In this document: piece by piece, positions 45,133 to 57,714 of the stretch
How positions within the stretch are numbered: the first letter of the stretch is position 1
Layout of the letters: every line of letters begins with the position of its first letter
Assembly (NCBI RefSeq): GCF_016808095.1
Contig: NC_068974.1
Location: 21,188,825 to 21,252,824, forward strand
From: Vigna angularis
Taxonomy: Eukaryota > Streptophyta > Magnoliopsida > Fabales > Fabaceae
Direction: 5' to 3'
Length of the DNA stretch: 64,000 nt
Notes under the pieces: model-generated
Seen by the model: the letters and a program-made list of their open reading frames with translations, nothing else
Told to the model about the DNA's origin: nothing
The model's database searches: none
Translations under genes and position numbers: made by a program

Positions 45133-45242
45133 GTCGCAACCGAAATCGCGGCAGTTACTAGTTGGAAAACTAAATTTTGGAGTCACTACCATAATTTATT
45201 ATAGAAAACTAGGGAAAGAATATAAAAGAAGACATGGTCTGC
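45133..45242 (-). repeat. LTR fragment, same family as 32793-34063
   Basis: TGTCGCAACCG... and ACCATAATTTATTATAG...AAGACATGGTCTGC match the reverse complement of the last 130 bp or so of the solo LTR at 32793-34063. It is cut at 45242, where TGATGAGTGC begins a different sequence. Confidence 0.75.
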
Positions 45243-46640
45243 TGATGAGTGCATATTTATGCCCATATTTATGCTTTAAAATTAAAAATTTTAGTGAGAT
45301 TCTTGTGCTTAAATTGTTGACTTAAAGTGAATTTGTGACGATTGGAATTGTTGGGTTTGGGAATTAAAGAGACGTAAAAACTGAGTTTTAGCACATAAAT
45401 TATTTTTGGATGTTATAATGTTTGTTGATACAATTGAAATTAGAATTTAACTGAGTATCAAATAAGTCGCACAATTGGCAAAAATGGCCCAAAATAAGTT
45501 TTTGTTTGGAAAAGAATATACAAATGGGCCAAACAGATAATTTTTACTACTACAGCCCCCTAAATTTCCCTACATACACCCCTCTTTTCTTAACCAGGCC
45601 CAAAAGTCAGATTTTGCCCTTGCACCCTCCTAATTTCCTACACACCCCTCCTCACTAGACTCTACCATATATTGCCATGTGGCAATCCAATACCAACAAA
45701 GTTAACCAACCAGAATGTGACACATCATCAACCCTGACATCTCAACATCATCTTCTCCACAAAAACCCTAATTTCCGTCTAGAAAGAAACCCTAGCTGTC
45801 AATGCTGCAAGTCGCCGCCACGGCCAATCACCATCCTTGTCTCGCCAGACCACAATCTCCATGCACCACCGCAACCTTCACCGGACCACCACAATGCACC
45901 ACACGAAGTCTTCTTCTTCAACGTGACAGCGATGTCGTGCCGCAACCATCAATCCCATGTGTTTTCGTCGTCGCCATTGCCGTAGATACTCCGCGCCACT
46001 CAAACGCGTTCTTGCGCACCAAAATGCAACCGCCGCCACCGCGATGCAGATACGCTCCAGTGCTTCCATCGTCTTCTCCGTGAGCCTACCCCGCAATGCC
46101 TACCGGAACAGCCTCTACTACGTCGAGAGTTCACATACCATCACATATCTACACTATCTTCCTCACGCAACCACCAGCCTCCAGGAATCGTGCCACCACG
46201 CAGAAGGCGAAACCTTAATCGCGTCTTCTCCAACCTTCACTAGTCCACGTCGTCAAATCATCATTGAACCTCGACGCTCCGCCATGAAACCAGCACAACA
46301 ACGCCACCAACAACCATGATCGCGCAACGAGACAGTGAGTCATGCGCCAACTCGTCTTCTTCGTCAAGTCTTCAACTTGAAAACGTAGAAAACCAAATCA
46401 GAATCGCGACAGAAACCCTTATGCCTTCATCCATGGCGAGGTTCTTTGAGAGCTTCTCCTTCGCAAGCATTAAAGCCTACTAACTAAAGAAAATCAGAAG
46501 CAAGAAAACACTAAATCGTGAAACCCTATCGCGATCCTGTAGAGAAAACGTGAATCCTCTCATGTATTACGTCGAAGCCTCCTAAAAATCCACGTGAAAA
46601 ACTTCATTGGTAACAACACACAATTAATGCACCCAACCAC
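45243..46640. other. Unclassified region, AT-rich then GC-rich
   Basis: Starts TGATGAGTGCATATTTATG, which looks like an LTR start, but no partner LTR, PBS or TSD is found. From about 45700 to 46420 it is clearly GC-rich, with CACC/CCGCC runs and overlapping open frames on both strands (45677-45985, 45957-46319), none resembling a known protein. It could be an LTR leader or a captured gene piece. Confidence 0.4.
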
Positions 46641-46655
46641 TCCAATGCCCATCAT

Positions 46656-46930
46656 GTCGAAGCCCTAGAGGCTTCAACGTTTTATTGATGGTTTAAAAGA
46701 AAAAAGAAAAAATAATTAAAAAAGGAGTAACTCTTTGGCTTTTGGCTAACAATAATACGTCGAATCCCTATAACATTCGACGTACTATTGGTGGTTTAAA
46801 AGAAAAAAGAAAAAAAAAATTAAAAAGGGGGTAACTCTTTGGCTTCTGGCTGACAAATATTACGTTGAAGCCCCACAAAATTCAACGTACTATTGGTGGT
46901 TTAAAACAAAAAAGAAAAAAGAATGGCGGC
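46656..46930. repeat. Three tandem 104-bp repeats
   Basis: Units begin near 46656, 46759 and 46864. Each has an inverted pair around ACGTCGAA/TTCGACGT, TATTGGTGGTTTAAAA, an A-rich stretch and GTAACTCTTTGGCTT. A further ACGTCGAA / GGCGTCGACG pair lies near 46955. Probably the subterminal array of CACTA-3. Confidence 0.8.
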
Positions 46931-47413
46931 TGGTTTAAATAATTACCACCATATAACGTCGAATTATATGTGGCGTCGACGTGTTATTTAAATAGAACGT
47001 TGAATTTACCTTAGGTTTGATGTTGATTCTGTTTTAATGAATGTAAAAAGCATAACATAGTCTCACAATTTCTTCGGGCTTTCATTTCTGCGTGAACTTT
47101 CTTCTTCGAGGACGAGTGCGAACAACAAGGAAGGTTAGTTTTTAGTCCTTTATGTCATGAGAATGTTATTTGATACTCATTTACTTTGGTTTTCATTTGG
47201 TTTGACCCATTGATTTTCATTTATCTTTAGGCTTTTTGCATACGTGATCAACGAGACTTCATCTTCTTCTTCAGCAACACCATTTTGAGGTTGTTTTTTT
47301 TTTCTTCAATGTATTACGTTAGATATATGTGTTAGTGTTTACGGTTGTGTTTGTGGGTTCTGGACCATTTCTAGGTTAGTTTTTTTTCCTACAATGTATT
47401 ACGATAGATATAT

Positions 47414-48212
47414 TGATGGAACCTTCTCCTAGCATTAAGAACGCAAGAAGAAGCTCCAAAACAGATGCACAGCGGAATGAAAAATGGTGCAGTGAAATGA
47501 ATGCATAGAAGGTGTTTGATGAAAGTTTGGATGAAGGTATGGTGTGTGTATGATGCCTCCAAGCTTAGAAGGCCTTCCTATTAAGGAAGGAAGCTAGAGG
47601 AGAGTAGTTGAATTCGAAATTCAAAGGTGACTAAGGGATATAAGAGGTTGAGCAAGCAATTATGCAACATTTCATTACATCCAAAAGTCCCTTTTAAAAG
47701 GTTGGCCCTCTTATTTATAGGTGAAGAGGAGCCTTCTTTCTGAACAAATTTCCCTCCAAAATTCAAATACAAGTCGAGCTGGAGAGGCTAGGTGGCTGGA
47801 TCACGCATCCCACACCAAGAACACATGGAAAACATTGCAAAATGTATAGCTGTCACGCAGAGGCTGGGCGCACGAGGAATTTGGCTGAGCCAAATCCTAA
47901 TCCGGAAGCCATTTTTCTTCACAACTCTAATCTGGAAGGTAAACTCCCAATCTGGAATTCCACCCATTTCTACCTAACTTTTGCCCCTTTGCTTCCCTTG
48001 GCTTCTCATGCTTCTTGGGTGGTTCAACCATTATATCCAAGCTTTATTAGACCCTACAAAACAACATATAAACATATTAAAGAGAATCCTTCTAAGACTT
48101 AGAGAAAGAAAATTAAGAAAAAGCCTTTAAAAGTCCTTCTTCACTTCCCTTTCTTAGCCTTAGCTTTAGTTGGTGCTCCTTTGAATGGAATGTCTTAGAT
48201 GGGTTTCCATCA
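47414..48212 (-). repeat. RLG-C 3' LTR
   Basis: 799 bp, ending TTTCCATCA. The full-length copy of the pair. Confidence 0.88.
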
Positions 48213-48280
48213 TACCCTCCCTCTTGAAAAACGATTTGTCCTCAAATCGGGAAGATATAAAGAAGCACAACTTTGGTTTA

Positions 48281-49093
48281 TCACTTTCCTCCTGGATCAA
48301 AAATATATCTACAATAAGCATCAAATACATCTCCAATTAGTATCAATGAAGGAAAGAATTTTTTAATGGAAGTAACTTTAGAATAAGGACTTTGTTTTAT
48401 AGTTTTAAGGAAATTTGAAAGTCCTAATTCACAAGTTATTTTTCTTTTATCTTGAGTTTCTTGTATCCCTAAAGGTAACAATAACTCAAGATTTAAATTG
48501 CCATATTTTGAAGACGGTAGTATAATGAAAATTGGTGTGGCAATTGGTTTAAAAGAGAAGTTATCATGCAAAGACTTAAAGATAATTGAAGAATTAAAGC
48601 ATTGGAAACCTTCCCTTTTTCGTTCCCTTTGAACTGTAGCAATTGAATTTGCCATCAGTAGCAATTGCTCCTTTCTCTCTTTTCTTTTTCTCTTCTCTCT
48701 TCTTCTTCTTTTCTCTCTTCTTCTTTTCTTCTCTCGTCTTCTTCTCTCTTCTCTTCTTCTCTCTTTCTCTTTTCTTCTTCTATCTTTTCTCTTAATTCCT
48801 CTTCTCTCCTTCTAGTCTCTCTCTTTCTTCTCTTATCCAAGAGTTTCTCAAGTTTTTCTTTAAATTCAATTTCCCTACTAGAGAAACCATCTAGACCTTT
48901 CATAAATGTTTTTCCCTCTTGAATGAGGTGTCCCGTTAATTCTAGGTCTCTCTTGGCTAAAGGAGGAAAAAAATTTCTTCTCATGCAAGCTCTTAGTTCA
49001 TACCAATCATGAATGGAGGATTTTCTACCTTTCTTGACACTATATTGCCTATGATTCCACCATTCAATTGCATGTTCTTCTAATCTAGAAAGA
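48281..49093 (-). pseudogene. RLG-C gag-like protein, C-terminal part
   Basis: Continues the frame from 57460: LSRLEEHAIEWWNHRQYSVK, WYELRACMRRNFFPPLAKRD, then a very long charged stretch of Lys/Arg/Glu (about 48670-48860), probably a helical coil. Frameshift near 48655-48664. The next frame reads MANSIATVQRERKREGFQCF and ends FDPGGK-stop at 48281. The WW and FPP-type motifs fit a retrotransposon gag core. The charged block replaces the zinc-knuckle region of RLG-B. Confidence 0.8.
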
Positions 49094-49098
49094 TATAT

Positions 49099-49805
49099 TG
49101 ATGGAAACCAATTCCCAGCTGGAAACGAGTAGGAAGAGGTTCCAGACCAGAGGAAACCAGTACTGAATAATGGTGCAGCGGATGGATGAAATGATGCAGT
49201 GTTTGAGGTGTTTTAATGGAGGAAAGGTGTATGGGTGAAGCCTCACAACTCAGAGGGCCTTCCTACAGAGGAAGGAAGCTTGAGGAAAGGAGAAGTAGTA
49301 ATTCAAAGGTGACTTAAGAGCACAAAAGCTGGAAAACCAATTCTGCAGCATATCATTAAGCTCAAAAGTGAATCAATACAAGGAAAAGGCCCTCTTATTT
49401 ATAGGTGAAGAGGAGCCTAATTTCTAATTCTAATTCCCTCCTAAATTCAAATGATTCAGATTTATTTTGATCAAGCAAAGTCCATGCCTCTTTCCAGCTC
49501 ATCCAGCAAGGTGTGTGCTTCCTTCCACATCAGCCAATTCACGTGGAAAATGCTGGTGCATGCCGTAAGCACCTCCTTTGCTTTTTGGCTCCTTTGCTTG
49601 GTTCTTCTTGGATGGCTCAATCCTAGTCTCCAAGATTTATTAATTCCTACAAAACAAAATATAAGTGCTTTAGTTAAGAGAAGAAGGATTTTTATAAGTA
49701 ACCTTCCATAGAAGTAAAATGTTAGATGATCCTTCTTCTTCTTGAATCTTCCTAGCCATTGCTCTAGTAAGAGCTCCAATGTGATTTCTTGATGATTTTC
49801 CATCA
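49099..49805 (-). repeat. RLG-B 3' LTR
   Basis: 707 bp, nearly identical to 56745-57454. The pol frame ends inside it at 49670. Confidence 0.95.
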
Positions 49806-52800
49806 GACCCTCCCTCTTGAAAAAGATCTGTCCTCAGATCTGCTTCATCCTGTTGATCATCTCCTGTGAAAGGAATTAAATCGCAGATGTTAAAAGTAGG
49901 ACTGATACCATAACTTTCAGGAAGGTCTAATATATATGCATTATCATTTATCTTTTTGACCACCTTGAATGGACCATCTCCTCTTGGACTAAGTTTGGAT
50001 TTCCTTTGAGAGGGAAATCTTTCCTTTCTCAAATGAAGCCAAACTAGGTCTCCTTTTTCAAAAACTATTTTCTTTCTCCCTTTGTTGTTGTATTCTGCAT
50101 ATTTTTGAGTTTGTTTTTCAATTTGGATTTTAACTTTCTCATGTAACTTCTTGATAAACTCCGCTTTAGAAGCACCTTCTTTATGAAGAAAAGAAGAAGA
50201 TTCTGGAAGAGGTAGTAAATCAAGAGGTGTGATAGGGTTAAAACCATAAACAACCTCAAAAGGAGAAAGATTAGTAGTCTTGTGGACTACTCTATTATAA
50301 GAAAATTCAATATGAGGTAGATGTTCATCCCAAGATTTGTTATTTCCTCTTAATATTACCCTTAATAATGTAGATAAAGATCTATTTACTACTTCAGTTT
50401 GCCCATCAGTTTGTGGGTGACATGTAGTAGAAAATAGAAGTTTAGTTCCAAGCTTTTCCCATAAAGTTTTCCAAAAATGGCTTAGAAACTTCACATCTCT
50501 ATCAGACACTATAGTTTTGGGTAAGCCATGCAATCTCACTATTTCTTTAAAGAAGAGTCTAGAGATATAGCTAGCATCATCTACTTTGTGGCAGGGTATA
50601 AAAGGAGCCATTTTACTAAAACGATCTACTACCACAAATATAGAATCATACCCCCTTTGAGTTCTTGGCAATCCTAAGACAAAGTCCATGCTTATGTCCT
50701 CCCAAGGGGTATTAGCTATAGGAAGAGGTGTATAGAGTCCATGAGGCATAATTTTGGACTTAGCTTGTAAACAAGCTATACATTTAGAACAATGCCTTTG
50801 AACATCTATTCTCATGTGTGGCCAATAAAATTTACTTTTCAAAATGTTTAGAGTTTTATCAACTCCATGATGGCCCATGAGTCCTCCTCCATGACTCTCT
50901 TTGATAAGAAGTTTTCTAATGGATCCTTGGGGTATACAAAGTTTTCCTTTATTAAAAAGATACCCCTCAGAAAGATAGAATCCATCAAAAGGCTTCTTAA
51001 GACATGATGAATAAGTGGATGCAAATGTTTCATCATTTTCATATAACTCTTTTATGTCATCAAATCCTAATATTTGGGATCCTAGGGTTACTAATAATGC
51101 ATGTCTTCTAGATAAAGCATCCGCAACAACATTAGTACTCCCCTTTTTGTGTTTGATGACATAGGGAAATTACTCAAGATATTCCACCCACTTTGCATGT
51201 CTTTTGTTTAGCTTTGCTTGCCCTTTAATGTACTTGAGAGATTCATGGTCAGTGTGTATGATGAATTCTCTAGTTACCAAGTAATGCTCCCAAGTTTTTA
51301 AAGCTCTAATGAGGGCATACAACTCTTTGTCATAGGTAGGATAGTTTAAGGTAGGCCCCTTAAGTTTTTCACTAAAGTAAGCTACGGGATGTCCTCCTTG
51401 TATTAAAACAGCTCCTATTCCTACCCCAGATGCATCACATTCTAGTTCAAAGTCTTTGGAAAAATCAGGCAAAACTAGAATAGGTGCATGTGTTAACTTA
51501 TGTTTCAAAGTCTCAAAAGACAACTCTTGCTTATCACCCCAAATAAAAGGCATATCTTTCTTGACTAGCTCATTTAAAGGAGCAGCTATGGTGGAGAAGT
51601 CTTTCACAAATCTCCTATAAAAACTTGCTAACCCATGAAAACTTCTCACCTCTCCTACATTTTTAGGGGTTGGCCATTCTTGTATAGCCTTGATCTTCTC
51701 TGGATCAACATGTACACCTTCTTTTCCCACTTTGAATCCAAGGAAAATCACACTTTCTTCACAAAAAGTACATTTGTCAAAGTTGGCAAAGAGATGATGT
51801 TCTCTAAGAAGAAGCAAGACTTTTATGACATGGTTAAGATGTTCTTGAAGGCTTTGACTATAGATTAGGATATCATCAAAGTAGACCACTACAAATCTGC
51901 CTATGCATTCCCTAAGCACATGATTCATTAATCTCATGAATGTACTTGGAGCATTGGTCAAGCCAAAGGGCATGACTAACCATTCATACAAACCAAACTT
52001 GGTCTTGAAAGCAGTTTTCCATTCATCTCCTTCATGAATTCTTATTTGATGGTATCCACTTTTAAGATCAATTTTGGTGAAGAGATTTGCTCCATGTAAT
52101 TCATCCAACATGTCATCTAGCCTAGGAATGGGATGCCTATACTTGACAATTATGTTGTTGATGGCCCTACAATCTGTACACATTCTCCAAGACCCATCCT
52201 TTTTAGGGACCAACAACACAGGCACAGCACAGGGACTTAAACTCTTTTGGATCCACCCTTTGTTCAACAAGTCATTAACTTGTTTCTCTATTTCTTTTGT
52301 TTCCATAGGGTTGGTTCTATAGGCTGGCCTATTGGGTAGGCTTGCCCCAGGCACCAAATCTATTTGATGTTCTATTCCCCTCAAAGGTGGTAATCCACTT
52401 GGTACCTCTTTGGGAAATATATCATCAAATTCCTTTAAAAGTTTTTGCAACCCCTTTGGTAGAGAACCAAGTTCATGAGTGATTGAAACAAATGCCTCTT
52501 TACAATAAAGAAGGAAATGAGGTTGTCCAAGAAAAAGATTTTTGGAAATATTCAAGGTTTGAGGTTGGACAACTTCCTGGGCTGAGGCATGGGTTACCAA
52601 ATTCTTTCTTTCTTTCTTATTTTCTTTTTTCTTTTCTCGATCCAACTTCTTCTTAAGAATTATTTGGTCCTCTCTTACTTGTGAAGGTGTAAGAGGACAC
52701 AAAATAATTTTCTTTCCCTTGTGTTGAATGGTGATTTTGTTGGTGACTCCATCATGTAAAGCTTGTTTATCATATTGCCAAGGTCTTCCAAGTAATATGT

Positions 52801-54271
52801 GCCCAGCTTCCATTGGTACTATATCACAAACAATTTGATCTTCATATTTGCCAATGGAAATAGGTACACTTACTTGTTCTTTAACTACTATTCCATCATC
52901 CTCTTTGATCCATTGAAGTTTGTAAGGTTTAGGATGAGGAGTAGTTGTTAAGCCAAGCTTCTCTACCATTCTAGAACTACAACAGTTGCAACAAGAGCCA
53001 CTATCCACTATCATTGAACATGTCTTTTCTAAAACTTTGCATCTTGTGTGGAATAGGTTCTCTCTTTGTGACTGTTCTAATTCTACATGTTTACTTTCCA
53101 GGAGTCTCCTTACCATAAGTAAGTCACCATCACAAGGTAAAGCTTCTTCTTCTTCAGAAGTGGATGTCTCAGACTCACTATATGAAGAACCCTCACTTTC
53201 ACTGTCATGCTCAAGGATGTAAGTTGACCTTCTATTGTGGCACTCAGATGCATAGTGCCCTTTTTCCCCACATCTAAAGCACTTAGTCTCCTTACTCTTA
53301 TGATCTCTTGAAGGTTCTTTGACTTTTTCTTTTCCTCTCTCTCTCTATCTTTCTTCATATCTTGGCTTGGTTTGACTACCCTCCCTCTTATACTCTTTCT
53401 TATGGTGAGAACTATGAGGGTAATCTTTCTTGGTGGAGCTTTTCCTCTTTAGTTGTTGCTCTACCCTCACACAAAGTTGGACTAACTCATTGAGATCATT
53501 GTAGGGTATAAGTTCAACCCTATCTCTTATGTCATAGTTAAGTCCACTTTGAAACCTAGCTATTGTTATCCTAGGTTCTTCTCTTATCCCAGCTCTCAAC
53601 ATGAGTAACTCCATTTTTTGTCTATATTCCTCAACACTCATGTTCCTTTGTTGGAGTTTATGGAGTTTATCCATTATCTCCCTATCATAGTAGGCTGGTA
53701 CATGCCTCCTCCTCAAGGCAGCTCTCATTTCATTCCAATACCTAATGGGAGGTAAGTGTCTTAGCCTATGGTCCTTGACTAAGGCTGTCCACCAAATTAA
53801 GGCATAACCTTGAAAGCTTAGAGAAGCCATGGTGACTCTCCTTTCATCATCTATTTGGTGGCACTCAAACAGTTGCTCAACTTTCATTTCCCACTCTAGG
53901 TATTCTTCTACATCATCTTTTCCATGGAAGGAAGGAAGATCAATTTTAGGCTCTCTTGGGTAATGCTCTCTAACTCTATGTTGTCTTCTAGGAGGCATTT
54001 GGTAGTGGTCATCATTGTGATGACTACTATTTTGCTCAATTTCACTTGGAGAAGATGATGATTCTTCTCTTCTCCTATGGGAAGACCTCTCTTTTTTTTT
54101 ATCTTGATTAATCAAAAGTTGACTAATCATATCTTTGAGCTCACTAATCTCTTTATCCCTTTGTTCAAATCTTTGCTCAAATTCTTCCCTTAAAGACATT
54201 TCACTATTGGGTTTCAAACTTCCTTGCACACTTGATTGACTCATTCTTGTCAAAGAAACAAAGGTTTTCAC
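49670..54271 (-). pseudogene. RLG-B gag-pol polyprotein with two stops
   Basis: A single register of 1533 codons. The gag core (FHGKDDVEEYLEWEMKVEQL, SFQGYALIWWTALV) ends at TAG 53345-53347 (RYEER-stop). It continues with a CCHC knuckle ([14 protein letters not shown]), then retropepsin [10 protein letters not shown] and RT with [23 protein letters not shown] and [10 protein letters not shown]. RNase H follows ([15 protein letters not shown]) up to TAA 51170-51172, where RLG-A has Gln. The integrase finger and DDE core come next ([25 protein letters not shown]), and the tail [20 protein letters not shown]. About the last 45 codons lie in the LTR. Both breaks are single-codon changes, so the element probably inserted intact. 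Confidence 0.9.
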
Positions 54272-56729
54272 AAAGTTTTCAAAATATTTGACAAGTAATG
54301 AGTGAAAAGATTTTCACAAGCTTTCTTTGTTTTTGGTGAAAAAATTTCTAAAGAGATTCTAGAGGCAAAAGATGTTTCTAAGTAGCTCCCAGGAAGAAGA
54401 GGTGAGTCACAAATGGACAAGCTTAGAAACCAAGTTCTTCCTTAGCCAGAGTTTCCTTAGAGTTATCCTTTACCTTAGTTTCTAAGTAGAAATTCTTCAA
54501 ATTCTTTTCAAATGTTATGAAATGAACCTAAACCAAAGAAAGGTTGACTAAATGCTATGCAATCCTATATACCACGGAGACTTAAAAACAAACAAAAAGA
54601 TTAAGCAAGAAATTAAAGAAAGCAATAAAGATGCAAGAATGTAAATGTTAGACGACCCTAAGTGAAAGTGCAAGTGACACTTGGAGCCCCTTGACACACT
54701 TCCACACTAAGAAAACGAAATTGCACTATTACAATGTTTAAATGTGATCTTGGAATTGCTTCAAGAGCATTTTCCCAATTCACTTAGCCAAGAAATGAAA
54801 ATCAACTTTAAACAGCAAAGGTTCCGTGATATGTGGTGTAAACAAACTTAAAAGAAGGCCTAAAACTAATGTAAGCTTCACTCTCTTGCTGCTGCAGATT
54901 GCTACTCCAAAACAGGTTGCACTTCAAGCTTTTCTGGTGTATTTTTAGCTGCTGGAACAGCAGAGTTACAACTGCTCAAAAGCTCCCTTTTTGTTCCCAC
55001 TTCAGCCCCCTTTTCACTTCCTAATATGGTGCCTCAGTAGGGAAAGGTTTCTGCTTCTGGATGCCTCACAATAGTTACCACAGCACCTCAAGATTCCACT
55101 CAAAACACACCAAACAGAATTAGCAAACTGCACCAGAATTTCAAACCAGATTTTTGAATGTTTGACAATTTGGAAGCCAAGAATGGGAAAATCAAATGGG
55201 AACAGGGATGGAATAACAAAAAGCACTCAAAAGGAACCTAATAATGGTACTAGAACAGATTAAGAAAGCAACAAAAACAGAAATAGCAGATCACAAACTC
55301 ATCCAGACCAAACTGTTTGATATTTTACCAAAGTGTTTGTTAAAATGCCCTAATGACAACCAGATTTTGTGTTTTGGGGTTTTTAACTGCCAAAAACTGG
55401 ATTGCACGATTCAACAGGCTTTTTAACACTTGTTCCGACTTATTTTGATAATTTATTTTCAATTTAAAATAATGAACCAGCTCTTATTACAATCCAGAAA
55501 TGAATTTGAACAAGAATGATCAAAACAGTTGCTGGAAAATGATTTCTGCACCAGAAAAAGTGGATTGAAATGGTGGTTTTAAACCCAAAATTGATTGGAA
55601 GTGATTCAGCAGTTCAATTGATGCATCAAACAACTTTGTATCATCATTTTAAAGATGTTTAAACATTGAAACAGCTAGAAAACAGATTGCAATGTGAATT
55701 CACTGGTGCACTTCCATTTTAAAGGCAATTTTAAGGTTTAAAAAGGCCAATCTGCATATAGGCTAAAAAATGACCAAATGAACAGTGCAAACAACTTTGG
55801 AATGACAATTTAAACTTGCTCAAATGTTGTAAATGCACAGAAATAGCAAGATTCAACAATTCACCCTTGCTATAGCCTATTTATGCAGCAAATTCCCACC
55901 AAAACTGCACCAGATTTAAGAACCTTGTGGATATAAGGCTGGACAGCACACACAATGACTCCAGAGAATGTTATTACACTGAACTAAGCTAGAATTAAAG
56001 TGCTTAGTATGAATAAACTCAGACTGGACTAAGCAAAGAATGGTAGCACAGTGAAAAGCTAGAACAGAAAAAGAAACAAACTGGACAGCAAAGGCTACTG
56101 GTTTTTAAGGAAACCAAGCTATGCTAGATGCATTTCCTTGCTTTTAATGGTCTGCCACACCTTTAGCCACTTCCAATAACAGCAAACAAATTTTTGCCAA
56201 GCAGCAGAATCAAATAAAATCAGCTAAAACAGATTTCAAATTTTAAAACCAGATTTGAATTTCTTGAGCAGATTTGAAACCAGAATTAGTTTCTAGTGCT
56301 TTTGCTTCTATCACCAAGGCTAGAACATGTTCTCATTGCCTTATTTGGTTGATTTAAAACTTTTCCAGCACTCTAAACTCAAATAAACCAAAATGAAACC
56401 CAGCAGAACAGAAAACCAAAGTGAAACAGAATTAAAACTGCAAATATGGACTGCACAAGACTAAAACATAACTGGAATTGAAAAATAAAGCTAGAAGAGA
56501 CATAAACAAGAATGATTCACCATTTAAAATGAGTAACAAACATGTATGAATACTGGAAACACAAATAATGCAACAGGAAACACGAAATTAATAACTGTAA
56601 AAGCACAAAACAGAAACAAAATTACTCAAAACAGAAACTGGAAAAGCTGAAACAGAGAGCACAACAGAATGTAGAAATGGAGTGCAAAGATGGAGGAATA
56701 GCTTAGCTCTTGGTGCGTGGATGACCTAA
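54272..56729 (-). other. RLG-B long 5' leader
   Basis: About 2.5 kb without coding signals. Parts (for example 55500-56130) match the RLG-C leader near 59740-60350. Confidence 0.75.
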
Positions 56730-56742
56730 GCTCATGATACCA
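56730..56742 (-). other. RLG-B primer-binding site
   Basis: The minus strand reads TGGTATCATGAGC next to the 5' LTR: the iMet complement with one inserted T, identical in RLG-C. Confidence 0.8.
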
Positions 56743-56744
56743 CT

Positions 56745-57454
56745 TGATGGAAACCAATTCCCAGCTGGAAACGAGTAGGAAGAGGTTCCAGACCAGAGGA
56801 AACCAGTACTGAATAATGGTGCAGCGGATGGATGAAATGATGCAGTGTTTGAGGTGTTTTAATGGAGGAAAGGTGTATGGGTGAAGCCTCACAGCTCAGA
56901 GGGCCTTCCTACAGAGGAAGGAAGCTTGAGGAAAGGAGAAGAAGTAGTAATTCAAAGGTGACTTAAGAGCACAAAAGCTGGAAAACCAATTCTGCAGCAT
57001 ATCATTAAGCTCAAAAGTGAATCAATACAAGGAAAAGACCCTCTTATTTATAGGTGAAGAGGAGCCTAATTTCTAATTCTAATTCCCTCCTAAATTCAAA
57101 TGATTCAGATTTATTTTGATCAAGCAAAGTCCATGCCTCTTTTCAGCTCATCCAGCAAGGTGTGTGCTTCCTTCCACATCAGCCAATTCACGTGGAAAAT
57201 GCTGGTGCATGCCGTAAGCACCTCCCTTGCTTTTTGGCTCCTTTGCTTGGTTCTTCTTGGATGGCTCAATCCTAGTCTCCAAGATTTATTAATTCCTACA
57301 AAACAAAATATAAGTGCTTTAGTTAAGAGAAGAAGGATTTTTATAAGTAACCTTCCATAGAAGTAAAATGTTAGATGATCCTTCTTCTTCTTGAATCTTC
57401 CTAGCCATTGCTCTAGTAAGAGGTCCAATGTGATTTCTTGATGATTTTCCATCA
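56745..57454 (-). repeat. RLG-B 5' LTR
   Basis: 710 bp, paired with 49099-49805. Confidence 0.95.
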
Positions 57455-57459
57455 TATAT

Positions 57460-57714
57460 GTTAAGAGCAAAGGATTCACTATCTCTAGCAAGAAAATGAT
57501 GTATTTTATCAATTTTTCTTTTCCAAGCTAAATATGTTAAAGCACTAATGTCTCTACCAAAGAATGGAATATCTTTCCTAGCTTGGTTGTACCTTTCATC
57601 CTTCCTTCTTTCTTTTTGTTCACCTTCATTTTGATTTTTCATGTATTGGGCAAACAAGTTCCTAAGCTCACTCATTTCTATTCCTCTCTTGGTGATCATG
57701 ATTTCCTTAGACAT
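57460..57714 (-). pseudogene. RLG-C gag-like protein, N-terminal part
   Basis: MSKEIMITKRGIEMSELRNL, FAQYMKNQNEGEQKERRKDE, DIPFFGRDISALTYLAWKRK, IHHFLARDSESFALNIY. Cut after NIY by RLG-B; removal of RLG-B and one TATAT joins it in frame to LSRLEEHAIEWW. It resembles the RLG-B gag core (FHGKDDVEEYLEWEMKVEQL, SLSFQGYALIWW) in spacing. Confidence 0.82.

Larger units (their letters stand above)
49099..57454 (-). mobile_element. RLG-B: CRM-like gypsy element, nearly intact
   Basis: 8.4 kb, TGATGGAAACC...TTTTCCATCA, TSD TATAT at 49094-49098 and 57455-57459, inserted in the RLG-C gag. LTRs 49099-49805 and 56745-57454 differ by about five bases and one 3-bp indel: young. iMet-type PBS with one extra base. 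One gag-pol reading frame from 54271 to 49670, broken by two stop codons. Confidence 0.93.

Noticed and set aside
45677..46319. Possible host gene start in the GC-rich island
   Set aside because: Overlapping frames in different registers, no known domain, no convincing splice sites; kept only as an unclassified region.
48665..48922. Plus-strand Leu/Ser-rich frame resembling a membrane protein
   Set aside because: It is the complement of the Lys/Arg/Glu block of the RLG-C gag.
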